This document shows, piece after piece, positions 56,550-64,000 of a stretch of DNA of 64,000 nucleotides. The notes under the pieces were generated by a model. That model saw only the letters and a program-made list of their open reading frames with translations, did no database searches and was not told the DNA's origin. The DNA comes from Pseudomonas lurida (GTDB taxonomy: Bacteria; Pseudomonadota; Gammaproteobacteria; Pseudomonadales; Pseudomonadaceae). Position numbers and translations under genes: made by a program. The DNA is taken from assembly GCF_013522705.1 (NCBI RefSeq), contig NZ_JAAMRE010000012.1:1-64000 (forward strand). The letters run 5' to 3'. Every line of letters begins with the position of its first letter. Position 1 is the first letter of the stretch.

Positions 56550-58195
56550 GCGGTTTGCTCCGCCCAGCGCACGTAGCAGACCGTGACGGGCATCTGGTAT
56601 TGAGCACAGAATTCCAGCCAGCGCAGTTGGTTGTCTTGGAGGCGATCGCCGGGCCCCTTGACCTCGATCATGCGGTAGGTCTTTTGCGCGGGCCAGAACT
56701 GGATCAGGTCGGGCATGCCCGTGCGATTGGCTCGGATGTCCAGCAACAGCCGTTCGAACCAGCGGCACAGGTGGGTGGCAGGCAGGCATTCGAGGGCCTG
56801 TTCCAACAGCTCTTCGTTGAGCAGGTTCCAGAACACGAACGGTGACTGGATACCCCATTTATCGCGGTAACGCTGGCGGATGGTGGTCTTGTAGCGCTCA
56901 TCCTGCAGCTGCTCGAAACACGCGGCGAACAGCGGCGCGCGGCGTTGGTGGAAATCTTCGCTGTGCAGGTCCACCGGCCCGCGCTGGAACGGATGGAAAA
57001 ACGCCCCCGGTAACGGCGCGAAAATGACTTCCCAGCACAGCAGGCCGAACAGCGAGTTGATCAGGCCGTTTTCCACGTAATGCACCGGCGCGTCCGGCGC
57101 GCTGAGATGGGCCTGCACGCAGTATTCCACCGACATCAGCGCGTCGGGCACTGCCAGGTCCAGATCCAGGCGTGTAACGGGGCGAGCCCTGGGTTTGGGC
57201 AGCGCCGGCTCACCGAGTTTGCGTCGCAGGCGCGGCACTACGCGCAGCAGGTGTTGCTGCTCGGCAGCGCTTTCGGGCGCCTGTTGCGCGACGCTGGCCA
57301 GGGCCAACGCCTGGGCGTAATCCTCCTGACGCTCCAGCACGCGGATCAAACGCGCGCGCGCGCCGGGGTAGGTACACGCGCGATAGATCTGCTGCGCCAG
57401 CTCCAATTCGGCGCTGCGCTCGCAATATTGGCCTATCTGAAACAACAGCTTGGCCCGACGTTTTTCCAGCCATGGGTTGTCGGTGCCCAGGCTGGCGACA
57501 CGGGCCAATATCGCATCCAGTGCCTCGCCGCTTTCAAACGCTTGCTGGCACTGGTGCAGGAACAGAAAGCCATGCACGTCGTCACGGCTGCGCAGGCCAC
57601 GGGATTCGGCGCAGAACTCAACTTTTTCATAGGTGTAGATGCCCAGATCCGCCAGCACGAATTCGGACCAGTCCTGGTGCAGGTTGCCAAAAAACATCAA
57701 GCGCAGGCGGTCACATAGCTCCATCACGGTGAGGCTGTACAGCGCATCGCCGAGCTCAGGGCACCAGTGCGCGAAGCTGCGCGGCTGGGTAAACCGAGCG
57801 GCCAACCCCTCCAGCCAGTCGGCTTTTTTGCCTTTGGGTTGCTCGATCCAGGGTTTGAACGTCGCCAGCAACTCACTCTTTTGCAGCAAAGCGAACAGCG
57901 CTTCGAAGGCCAATAGACTGTGCGCGTCAACCCACCCCAACGCCAACAACGGCCTGGCGGCCGCGTGCGGGCAGCCAATCTCTACGTAGTTGAGCTTGCC
58001 CGCGCGAAAGTGCACGCCTTTGCGCATGACCATGCGCACCAGCAAAGCCTGGGACGCCTGGGGCAACCTGTCGAATTGCTGAATGAAATGCTGTTCGTCC
58101 GCATCGAGCAGGTCGGCATAGCGCTGCCCCAGCCAATGCAGGACCTGACGGAAGTTATGCAGGTAATAAAGGGGGTCGTCGAGAGGGCTGGGCAT
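56546..58195 (-). CDS. FAN1-like VRR-NUC structure-specific nuclease
   Basis: A 549-aa protein matching bacterial FAN1 in length. The C-terminal VRR-NUC domain shows GMPDLIQF and MIEVKGPGDRLQDNQLRWL, the PD-ExK catalytic residues and following VRR motif. The middle region is helical and TPR-like (about 220-330). The N-terminal DNA-binding part covers about 1-180. Pseudomonas FAN1 cleaves 5' flaps and can unhook interstrand crosslinks. The ATG at 58195 is used; a TTG at 58204 is possible. It forms a two-gene operon with the helicase. Confidence 0.9.
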   Translation of the reverse strand: MPSPLDDPLYYLHNFRQVLHWLGQRYADLLDADEQHFIQQFDRLPQASQALLVRMVMRKGVHFRAGKLNYVEIGCPHAAARPLLALGWVDAHSLLAFEALFALLQKSELLATFKPWIEQPKGKKADWLEGLAARFTQPRSFAHWCPELGDALYSLTVMELCDRLRLMFFGNLHQDWSEFVLADLGIYTYEKVEFCAESRGLRSRDDVHGFLFLHQCQQAFESGEALDAILARVASLGTDNPWLEKRRAKLLFQIGQYCERSAELELAQQIYRACTYPGARARLIRVLERQEDYAQALALASVAQQAPESAAEQQHLLRVVPRLRRKLGEPALPKPRARPVTRLDLDLAVPDALMSVEYCVQAHLSAPDAPVHYVENGLINSLFGLLCWEVIFAPLPGAFFHPFQRGPVDLHSEDFHQRRAPLFAACFEQLQDERYKTTIRQRYRDKWGIQSPFVFWNLLNEELLEQALECLPATHLCRWFERLLLDIRANRTGMPDLIQFWPAQKTYRMIEVKGPGDRLQDNQLRWLEFCAQYQMPVTVCYVRWAEQTA

Positions 58196-58382
58196 GGCGC
58201 GCAAGGATCAAATACTGGTTATGCATACAGAGTGACGCCGTCAAAGCCGTGTTGCAATCAGTAATAGATAAATGGCGCACGCAACTTTTTGTATAAAAGT
58301 GATCAGATGGGAAAGCCAATGGCGTAACATTTATGCCCCGCTGCCTGTGACGCGGGGTTTTTCAAGGTGAAAGGTAAGGGTT

Positions 58383-58607
58383 ATGAACATGAAGAATTTG
58401 GGTCTACCGCTGGTTGCACTCACTTTTCTGGTATTGGCCGGCTGCTCCACACAAACCGTTGTGACGCTGCAAAACGGCACGCAGTATTTGACCAAGGATT
58501 CGCCGAAAACCAAGACCGCCGACGGGTTCTACGAATTCACCGACATCGCCGGCAAGCGCATCCGCGTCAAGGCTGATGAAGTCGCCACCGTCCGCAAAGA
58601 AGACTGA
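58383..58607 (+). CDS. YgdI/YgdR family lipoprotein
   Basis: A 74-aa protein with a lipoprotein signal (lipobox VLAGC, Cys at residue 21) and a small SH3-like mature domain: VVTLQNGTQYLTKDSPKTK and YEFTDIAGKRIRVKADEV. It matches the YgdI/YgdR (DUF903) family, an outer- or inner-membrane-attached lipoprotein of unknown role. Two ATG codons (58383 and 58389) are possible. Transcribed alone. Confidence 0.9.
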   Translation: MNMKNLGLPLVALTFLVLAGCSTQTVVTLQNGTQYLTKDSPKTKTADGFYEFTDIAGKRIRVKADEVATVRKED

Positions 58608-58641
58608 ACCACCGCCAAAACCTGCGGGAGGGGCGGTGCGA

Positions 58642-58673
58642 CGGTTCGGCTAGCCTGCGATAGCGGCCAACCG
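58642..58673. repeat. REP-like imperfect hairpin
   Basis: CGGTTCGGCTA and TAGCGGCCAACCG pair with one bulge/mismatch around GCCTGCGA, between the lipoprotein gene and the lipase stop. It resembles other interspersed hairpins of fluorescens-group genomes and may act as a bidirectional transcript end. Confidence 0.5.
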
Positions 58674-58696
58674 ACAACATCCCCCTCCCTGCCCCT

Positions 58697-60121
58697 TTAC
58701 CCGATCACAACCCCCTCCCCCAACATCCCGCTAACCCCCACCAACGTCACCGAGTCCCCACCAAAGCTGATCACCGTATCGGCACCTACCACCTTGGCGT
58801 GATCACGGTAATCCCCACTGCTCGCCACGTTCTGGAACACCAGCTTGTCCGTGGCCTGATAACCGATAATCCGATCCTGGCCAAACTGCCCGCTGAACAA
58901 AAAGGTGTTATGCCCGCTGCTGTCGCGGATCGTGTCATTGCCCTTGCCGCCTTCGATAAAGTCCGCGCCTTTGCCACCCTGGATCAGGTCATCGCCATGG
59001 CTGCCGATGATGAAGGTATCGCCCTTATGCGGTTCGGCGTTGCGGTTCAGGTCCTGCACCCATGTGGTCGCCCGTGCCGGGTCGGACAGGTTGGCGACGA
59101 TAATCGTCGAGTCCCGATTCATCTGCGCATAGAACCCGGACTCAAGAATGCGCCCCATGCCATCGCCGTAGCCGGTGGGTAAGTGGGAGACCCAGGTCGG
59201 CAGATTGGCGATTGAAAACGGCAGCACATTCCATAAGGTCGAGGCGTAGTGGTCGTTGAAGCTGACGATGTTATCGGTGGTCGACTCGTGGGGCTTATCG
59301 TGCACGCCGAGTGTCGACAGGGTGGCGGACGAGCCGTCCAGGGCGCGGAACACCGGGTCGTTTTCGTAGCCGACATTGAGCACTTTATCGCCGGCGCTCT
59401 GGGTGGGTGAGGCGTAGGCCAGGTAGTTGGCATCCTTGTAGAACCCGGACCACTTCGCATCGCTCAAATCGGCCATGCTGTTGACTGCCAGGCCACCGAG
59501 GCTATGGCCGCTGACCACCACGTCCTTGCCGCTCAGGCCGTGGGCCGCCGCGTACTCGGCGACGTTCTTGAGCAGGCCACCGAATGCCTCTCCCGCGTAG
59601 TTCTTTGCGTAGTCCCTGGGGCCCAGCGCCGCGAGCAGGTCGTGGACCAAGTCGCCGATAGAGTCGGTGACCAGCTTCTCCCTTGGGCCGGACGTGCCGC
59701 GAAAGCCGATGCCGATTTCCTGCAACTGCCCCGCGCCATCGTACTTACCCAGGACCTCGACCTGCGCCGTGGTGTAACCGGCCTTTTCGCCGAAGAACGT
59801 TCCCCGCGCGTCGACTTTGCCGGCATACCCAAGGGTGCTGGCGCTGATGGGCGTCCAGCCGGCTTTCTGTACCGCTTCGAGCGCGGCCTTCTCTGAATCC
59901 GGGTTCCAGGGAATGCCTGGAATCACGCCCTGGGAATCGGTACTGCCGAGCACTGCGCCGACCAGCGTTGCCGGCAAGCCGACGCCCAGGCCGTTGTGCT
60001 GGTAGCCGACGGCAAAGCCGTTATCCAGGTTGTGGTAGGTGTACAACGTGATCGCCATGGCATCGGCAAACAACGCTTTGGAGCCCTCGGCTCCAAGGTT
60101 CTTATAATCAAACACACCCAT
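58697..60121 (-). CDS. lipA: Secreted triacylglycerol lipase (family I.3, RTX)
   Basis: A 474-aa lipase of the TliA/LipA type. The nucleophile is S207 in GHSLGG. RTX-like calcium repeats lie at about 375-402 (GSHGDDLIQGGKGADFIEGGKGNDTI). The C-terminal end has a beta-rich type I secretion signal, and no N-terminal signal peptide is present. It is exported through an ABC-type exporter (AprDEF/TliDEF), which in this group is encoded upstream of prtA, beyond the window edge. The ATG at 60121 has a GAGAGG site with an AACAACAA motif before it. It is the last gene of the apr-prt-lip cluster. Confidence 0.95.
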   Translation of the reverse strand: MGVFDYKNLGAEGSKALFADAMAITLYTYHNLDNGFAVGYQHNGLGVGLPATLVGAVLGSTDSQGVIPGIPWNPDSEKAALEAVQKAGWTPISASTLGYAGKVDARGTFFGEKAGYTTAQVEVLGKYDGAGQLQEIGIGFRGTSGPREKLVTDSIGDLVHDLLAALGPRDYAKNYAGEAFGGLLKNVAEYAAAHGLSGKDVVVSGHSLGGLAVNSMADLSDAKWSGFYKDANYLAYASPTQSAGDKVLNVGYENDPVFRALDGSSATLSTLGVHDKPHESTTDNIVSFNDHYASTLWNVLPFSIANLPTWVSHLPTGYGDGMGRILESGFYAQMNRDSTIIVANLSDPARATTWVQDLNRNAEPHKGDTFIIGSHGDDLIQGGKGADFIEGGKGNDTIRDSSGHNTFLFSGQFGQDRIIGYQATDKLVFQNVASSGDYRDHAKVVGADTVISFGGDSVTLVGVSGMLGEGVVIG

Positions 60122-60134
60122 GATATTGCCTCTC

Positions 60135-60142
60135 TTGTTGTT
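60135..60142 (-). promoter_or_regulatory. CA motif (Hfq/Crc) at lipA
   Basis: On the minus strand, AACAACAA directly precedes the AGAGAGG ribosome site of lipA. It matches AANAANAA exactly. It would allow catabolite repression of the lipase. Confidence 0.55.
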
Positions 60143-60190
60143 AAATTTATCGAGAACGTCCATCACCCTCTAAACGCTTGTCCCGGTAGT

Positions 60191-60218
60191 GAGCGGGCTT
60201 GCCACAGCAAACCCGCTC
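60191..60218. repeat. REP-like hairpin between prtB and lipA
   Basis: GAGCGGGCTTGC and GCAAACCCGCTC pair with one mismatch around CACA. It lies just after the prtB stop (minus strand) and may reduce read-through from prtB into lipA or stabilise the prtB end. Confidence 0.6.
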
Positions 60219-60223
60219 TCGGC

Positions 60224-63200
60224 TCAGAACGCCCAGTCGAGGCTCAAGCCCACGCCATGCACTTTGTCCTTGCTCGCCAGCAGACCGTTGTAGTCAAAAT
60301 TCACCCGCGCCTCCTTGCTCAACGCCAGGCTCACGCGAGCGCCCACCAACGCCGCATCACGGGCCATTGGCGCACTTTCCACGGCGAACGACGGGCCGCC
60401 CGAGGCAAAGGCCAGGTGCTGTTCGGCATCCACGCTGCTCAGGTTGTGCTGCCAGCCCAAGGTGCCGGATACCTCAAGTGTCTGGTGGTCATTGACGTTG
60501 AAGGTTTTCAGGGCACGCATGCCCAGGGTGCTGAGCACCACGTCACGACGGTCGTCGCGGGTTTTCAGCGCGGCGGCGTCGCCTTTTTCGGTGACACCAT
60601 CGGTGTCCAGGTGCACATAGGCCAGGTTGGCGAAGGGCTCCAGCGCCAGGGGTTGCAGGTTGACGCGGTAAGCCGCTTCACCGAACACCTGGGTGCTGCG
60701 CGCATCGACTTTAGCTTTCTGCTTGCCAGCCACTTCACCGTATTGCAGGTCGCGCTTCACATCGGCGCGATGCCAGCTGTAGGTGGCCCCGCCGCTCAGG
60801 CGCCAGGCACCGATTTCATGCCCGGCGTAAGCACCGAAGTGGTAGCTGTCGACCGCGGCCCGCGAGTGGGTGCCGCTGCCCATATTGAGCGAGGTGTCGC
60901 TGTAGCCGGCGACCAAACCCACGCGAGTGTCATCATCCAGCGCGCCGTCGACGCCGGCGAGCATGCCGCCGATGGAGGTGGTGTAGCCCGCGGTGTCGCT
61001 GCGGCTGTCGGTCTTGCCCCACGCCCCCAATGCCTTGACCCACACATTGCCCCGGCTGTCGACAGTCTGGCTGGCGGTGCCCATCTCACCGTTCTGCAGG
61101 CGCTCGCCCACGGCTTCGCGCAGGTAGCGGCTGTCATTGAGCAATGCCGTCTGCAACGCCGGGTAGATTTCACCGGACAACTGTTGGAACGCGTCCTGCG
61201 CCGAAGCGGCATTCGGCGCGGTCAGCAGGCTTTCATACACCGCATTGCCCGCTCCCAGTCGCTCGGCGGCGGAAGCCACGGCGCGCTGGTTATCGGTGGC
61301 GGCGGCACTGGCGAAGCTGTTGGCGTTGCGCACCACGTCCAGTTGCACGCCCGAGGCCGCATAGTCCAGGGTGCCGCCGATAAACAGGTAGTCGGGCAGT
61401 ACCGCAGCAAAACTGCCATTGATACCGCCGGCGGCCTGCAGGATGTTGTATTGGCGACCGATCAGGCTTTGCGCCTGCGCCGCGCTGAGCAAGGTCGGGC
61501 TGTTTTCCAGGGCCAGGGTCACAGTGCCGCCGTTGAGGGTGGCGGTACCGCCGGCCACGATGCGGTCGCTGCTGGTAGGTGACAGTTCCACCGCATAGGT
61601 CGAGCCGGGCTCGAAGGTCACGTCACCGGCCACATTCAGCGTACCGATGGAATTGCCAGGCGCCACCGTGCCGCCGCGAGTCGCCAGCAGCGAACCGACA
61701 CGACCGGAGCCGCCGAGCACGCCGCTCTGGCCAACGGTCACAGCCGATGTCACCGAACCGTTGATCGCCAGCAGTCCCTGATTCACCAGAGTCGGGCCGC
61801 TGTACGTGTTGGTGCCGGTCAGCACCAGGGCACCGATACCCTGCTTGGTCAGGCCACCATGCCCGGCAATGTCGTTGCTCCACACATCCAGCCCGCAGTG
61901 CACGTCGGTGCATACGCGCTGGGTCGGTTTGCCGGGGTCCACCACCGCGCCGATCCCCGGCAGGTCCGCAACAAATTGACCGTTGCCATACGCCCCGTCG
62001 ATACGGAATTCGGCAGGAATATCCTCGGCGGTAACGAACATCCCCGGCCCGTTCACCGCCTTGCCCAGGTTGATCATGCCCCAGCCATACAGCGAGTCGA
62101 TGCCCGGCGCGCCCAGATCAGTGGCGGTGGTTTTCAACAGCGTGGAGATCTGGTCGCCGCTCATGTACGGGAAGCGTTCCATCAACACCGCCGCGCTGCC
62201 GGCCACGTGGGGCGCGGCCATGGAGGTGCCGTTGAAATTGGCGTAGTCGGTGGTGAGGTTCTCCAGGCTGGTGCCATTGATCACCGAACTGTAGATTTTG
62301 GTACCCGGTGCCGACACGCAGAAACTCGCCGCATAACCGCAGCGCGACGAAAACGTGCTGATCACATACGGGTTGGCGCTGCTGGTATCCGGGTTCTGCT
62401 GCAGCGCGGCCACGGACAGCCAGTTGGGCGCGATGTCCGGCACAAAGTACGCCAGCCCCGAGATCGCGTCCGGATTGTTGCGGTTGTAATCGTTGCCAGC
62501 AGCGAAGATGGTCAGCACCCCGCTGCGCGCGGCATTGATCGCACCGTCATAGGCACCGCCGCCCAGGGTGCCGAGGATCGGCCGGATGGTGTCGAACTGC
62601 GCCCGCGCTTCGTTGACGGTGAAGTTGGGGAACGCCGGATCGCGACCGCCCTTGGCGTATTGGTCGCCGATGCCGATGCCCCAACTGTTGTTGATAATGC
62701 GTGCGCCGCTGGCCACCAGGGCGTCCCAGCCGGCCTTGTAGACCGCGCCGTCGTTGCCCAGGATGATCCCGTCCTCCGGCCCCGGGTCGCCGTTTTCGGC
62801 ACTGATGATCTGCGCATTGAACGCCACGCCGTGCATCGGCCCGCCGTCACGGTTGCCGGCGGCAATTCCGCCGACGTGGGTGCCGTGGTTGCCCAGTTTG
62901 CCGTTGGAGCCCAGGGATGGGGTGCCGTCATAGCGAAACGCATCGCCGGCTTTGACCGGGATATAAGGGTCGGTGTATTGGCGAATGCCCTCGGTGACAA
63001 TCGTCACGACTTTGCCGGGGCTGGCGAACTCCGGGTGCTGGGCGTACACCGGCTGGTCGAAGATCCCCAGTTTGACGCCTTTGCCCGTGTAGCCGGCGGC
63101 ATAGGCGGTGTCGGCATGTACCGCGCCCAAGCCCCAGTCGGCCTTGAACTCGTTGCTGCGCCAACTGGCGGCGTCGCCCAGCTTGCCGGTTTCCACGTAG

Positions 63201-63268
63201 GGCGCGGCCTGGGCCGTTCCCAGGCTGGCCAGTACGGCGGTGATGACCCCTGATTTGCGTATGTTCAC
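60224..63268 (-). CDS. prtB: Autotransporter serine protease (subtilase, S8)
   Basis: A 1014-aa autotransporter. Signal peptide about 1-22. The subtilase passenger has the catalytic triad D71 (GIFDQPV), H128 (GNHGTHVGG) and S349 (NFNGTSMAAPHVAG). A passenger beta-helix region with the autotransporter-associated repeat (NTYSGPTLVNQGLLAINGSV) is at about 475-560. The C-terminal beta-barrel (about 745-1014) ends in LDWAF, with the terminal aromatic residue needed for outer-membrane insertion. The start is GTG at 63268 after GGAAGG. Its place between a second autotransporter and lipA matches prtB of the aprAIDEF-prtAB-lipA cluster. Confidence 0.93.
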   Translation of the reverse strand: MNIRKSGVITAVLASLGTAQAAPYVETGKLGDAASWRSNEFKADWGLGAVHADTAYAAGYTGKGVKLGIFDQPVYAQHPEFASPGKVVTIVTEGIRQYTDPYIPVKAGDAFRYDGTPSLGSNGKLGNHGTHVGGIAAGNRDGGPMHGVAFNAQIISAENGDPGPEDGIILGNDGAVYKAGWDALVASGARIINNSWGIGIGDQYAKGGRDPAFPNFTVNEARAQFDTIRPILGTLGGGAYDGAINAARSGVLTIFAAGNDYNRNNPDAISGLAYFVPDIAPNWLSVAALQQNPDTSSANPYVISTFSSRCGYAASFCVSAPGTKIYSSVINGTSLENLTTDYANFNGTSMAAPHVAGSAAVLMERFPYMSGDQISTLLKTTATDLGAPGIDSLYGWGMINLGKAVNGPGMFVTAEDIPAEFRIDGAYGNGQFVADLPGIGAVVDPGKPTQRVCTDVHCGLDVWSNDIAGHGGLTKQGIGALVLTGTNTYSGPTLVNQGLLAINGSVTSAVTVGQSGVLGGSGRVGSLLATRGGTVAPGNSIGTLNVAGDVTFEPGSTYAVELSPTSSDRIVAGGTATLNGGTVTLALENSPTLLSAAQAQSLIGRQYNILQAAGGINGSFAAVLPDYLFIGGTLDYAASGVQLDVVRNANSFASAAATDNQRAVASAAERLGAGNAVYESLLTAPNAASAQDAFQQLSGEIYPALQTALLNDSRYLREAVGERLQNGEMGTASQTVDSRGNVWVKALGAWGKTDSRSDTAGYTTSIGGMLAGVDGALDDDTRVGLVAGYSDTSLNMGSGTHSRAAVDSYHFGAYAGHEIGAWRLSGGATYSWHRADVKRDLQYGEVAGKQKAKVDARSTQVFGEAAYRVNLQPLALEPFANLAYVHLDTDGVTEKGDAAALKTRDDRRDVVLSTLGMRALKTFNVNDHQTLEVSGTLGWQHNLSSVDAEQHLAFASGGPSFAVESAPMARDAALVGARVSLALSKEARVNFDYNGLLASKDKVHGVGLSLDWAF

Positions 63269-63285
63269 GGTGACCTTCCTTAGTT

Positions 63286-63293
63286 TTTTTATT
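63286..63293 (-). promoter_or_regulatory. CA-like A-rich motif at prtB
   Basis: On the minus strand, AATAAAAA in the run AAATAAAAAAAC lies just before the AAGGAAGG ribosome site of prtB. It fits AANAANAA loosely, as any A-rich run does, so it is weaker than the motif at lipA. Confidence 0.35.
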
Positions 63294-63311
63294 TCACGTG
63301 TGTAAATCGCT

Positions 63312-64000
63312 TCAGAACTGCCAGTTCAAACTCAGGCCCACGCCCTGGGTGTTCTCACGCCCGGCCAACTGGCCGTGGTAATCCAGGTTGACCCGCGTCG
63401 ATGCACTCAGCGCGAGGCTGGCCTGCACGCCCACCAGCGCGGCATCGCGTAACAGCGGCGAACTGCGCACGGCGAACGAAGGTCCGCCCGCATCAAACGC
63501 CAGGTGCTCTTCGGATTCGACGGCGGTAAGGCTGTGTTGCCAGCCCAGCGAACCGGAGAGTTCCAGCTGCTGATGGTCATTGAGCGCGACGGTTTTCGAC
63601 ACGCGCGCGCCCAGGGTGCCGAGCACGGCGTCACGTCGGTCGCTGCCGCGTTGCAGGGCGGCGGCATCGCCTTTTTCGTGCACGCCATCGCTGTCCAGGT
63701 GCACATAGGCCAGATTGGCGAACGGTTCCAGCGCCAGCGGTTGCAACTCAATGCGATACGCCGCTTCGGTGAACAGCTGGGCCGTGCGCGCTTGCAGCTT
63801 GGCCTTCTGCCTGCCGCTGACGTCGCCGTATTGCAGGTCACGCTTCACATCGCCGCGATGCCAGCTGTAGGCGCCGCCGCCCGTTACTCGCCAGTTGCCC
63901 CACTCTCGCCCGATATAGGCGCCGAAGTGGTAGCTGTCGATGGCGGCCGATGAATGCGTGCCGCTGCCCAGGCTCAGGGAACTGTCGCTGTAGCCGGCGA
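63312..64000 (-). CDS. prtA: Autotransporter serine protease, C-terminal barrel (partial)
   Basis: The 3' part of a second autotransporter, open to the window edge; about 229 residues are visible, ending in LNWQF with a terminal phenylalanine. It is closely similar to the prtB barrel: both have the GYSD-SL-GSGTHS, DSYHFGAY, YSWHR-DVKRDLQYG and ANLAYVHLD-DGV-EKGDAAAL segments. By position it should be prtA, with the apr exporter genes beyond the edge. Passenger and start are not visible. The start of transcription is unknown. Confidence 0.88.
   Translation of the reverse strand, partial: AGYSDSSLSLGSGTHSSAAIDSYHFGAYIGREWGNWRVTGGGAYSWHRGDVKRDLQYGDVSGRQKAKLQARTAQLFTEAAYRIELQPLALEPFANLAYVHLDSDGVHEKGDAAALQRGSDRRDAVLGTLGARVSKTVALNDHQQLELSGSLGWQHSLTAVESEEHLAFDAGGPSFAVRSSPLLRDAALVGVQASLALSASTRVNLDYHGQLAGRENTQGVGLSLNWQF

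Noticed and set aside
59996..61582. 528-codon plus-strand frame over lipA/prtB
   Set aside because: It is antisense to the lipase start and the autotransporter barrel, and its composition is that of an antisense high-GC frame.
1..64000. tRNA, rRNA, CRISPR array, intact IS or prophage
   Set aside because: I looked for conserved tRNA arms, regularly spaced repeats, transposase and phage structural motifs by eye and found none. Small RNAs cannot be excluded this way.

Overview
The window is a high-GC chromosomal segment of a Pseudomonas of the fluorescens group. The assignment rests on gene content: an arn lipid A modification operon, the prtA-prtB-lipA exoenzyme cluster at the right edge, a PaFAN1-like nuclease, a BdlA-like chemoreceptor, a PA4872-type oxaloacetate decarboxylase, and GTGGGAGGGGGCTTGCCCC-type interspersed repeats. 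No rRNA, tRNA, CRISPR array or intact insertion sequence was found.

The most informative single element is a near-exact dif site at 20085-20112, the XerCD recombination site where chromosome dimers are resolved. FtsK-orienting (KOPS-like) octamers point toward it from both sides, so the window spans the replication terminus. Next to dif lies a low-GC gene for a small membrane/coiled-coil protein (19391-19945), and 5 kb away is a stand-alone tyrosine recombinase.

Layout. 0-3.7 kb: a branched-chain acyl-CoA dehydrogenase and 3-hydroxyisobutyryl-CoA hydrolase pair (valine catabolism), an HPP membrane protein and a small GTG-start protein. 3.9-13.2 kb: a tightly overlapping operon arnC-arnA-arnD-arnT-arnE-arnF-ugd plus an extra GT39-like glycosyltransferase, with no arnB beside it; it should make and transfer L-Ara4N to lipid A and give polymyxin resistance. 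13.5-19.3 kb: an exported protein, the integrase, an SDR, a Bcr/CflA drug exporter and a chemoreceptor. 19.3-22.7 kb: the dif region and an HWE histidine kinase with a single-domain response regulator. 23.0-31.0 kb: a stress-flavoured accessory block with an SRPBCC protein, a zinc alcohol dehydrogenase, cyoABCD without cyoE, a KGG-repeat stress protein and a ClpP-like protein with an incomplete triad. 31.0-40.9 kb: a cupin, an M19 dipeptidase, oxaloacetate decarboxylase, a BdlA-like MCP, an HxlR regulator with its operator facing a lone KAS II and RidA, a U32 protein (RlhA type), an EamA transporter and an Lrp regulator. 40.9-47.0 kb: a sugar ABC transporter, LacI regulator and xylulokinase operon with a palindromic operator and a Crc/Hfq-type A-rich motif. 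47.2-51.5 kb: an alpha/beta hydrolase, an AraC regulator, a cation/proton antiporter, two small acidic proteins and a membrane protein. 51.8-58.2 kb: an ATP-grasp/alpha-E pair and a FAN1-like nuclease with an XPD-like nuclease-helicase. 58.4-64.0 kb: a YgdI-type lipoprotein, lipase lipA (RTX, type I secreted), autotransporter protease prtB and the 3' part of prtA, cut by the window edge.

All assignments are from reading the sequence and translated proteins. No database search was run.
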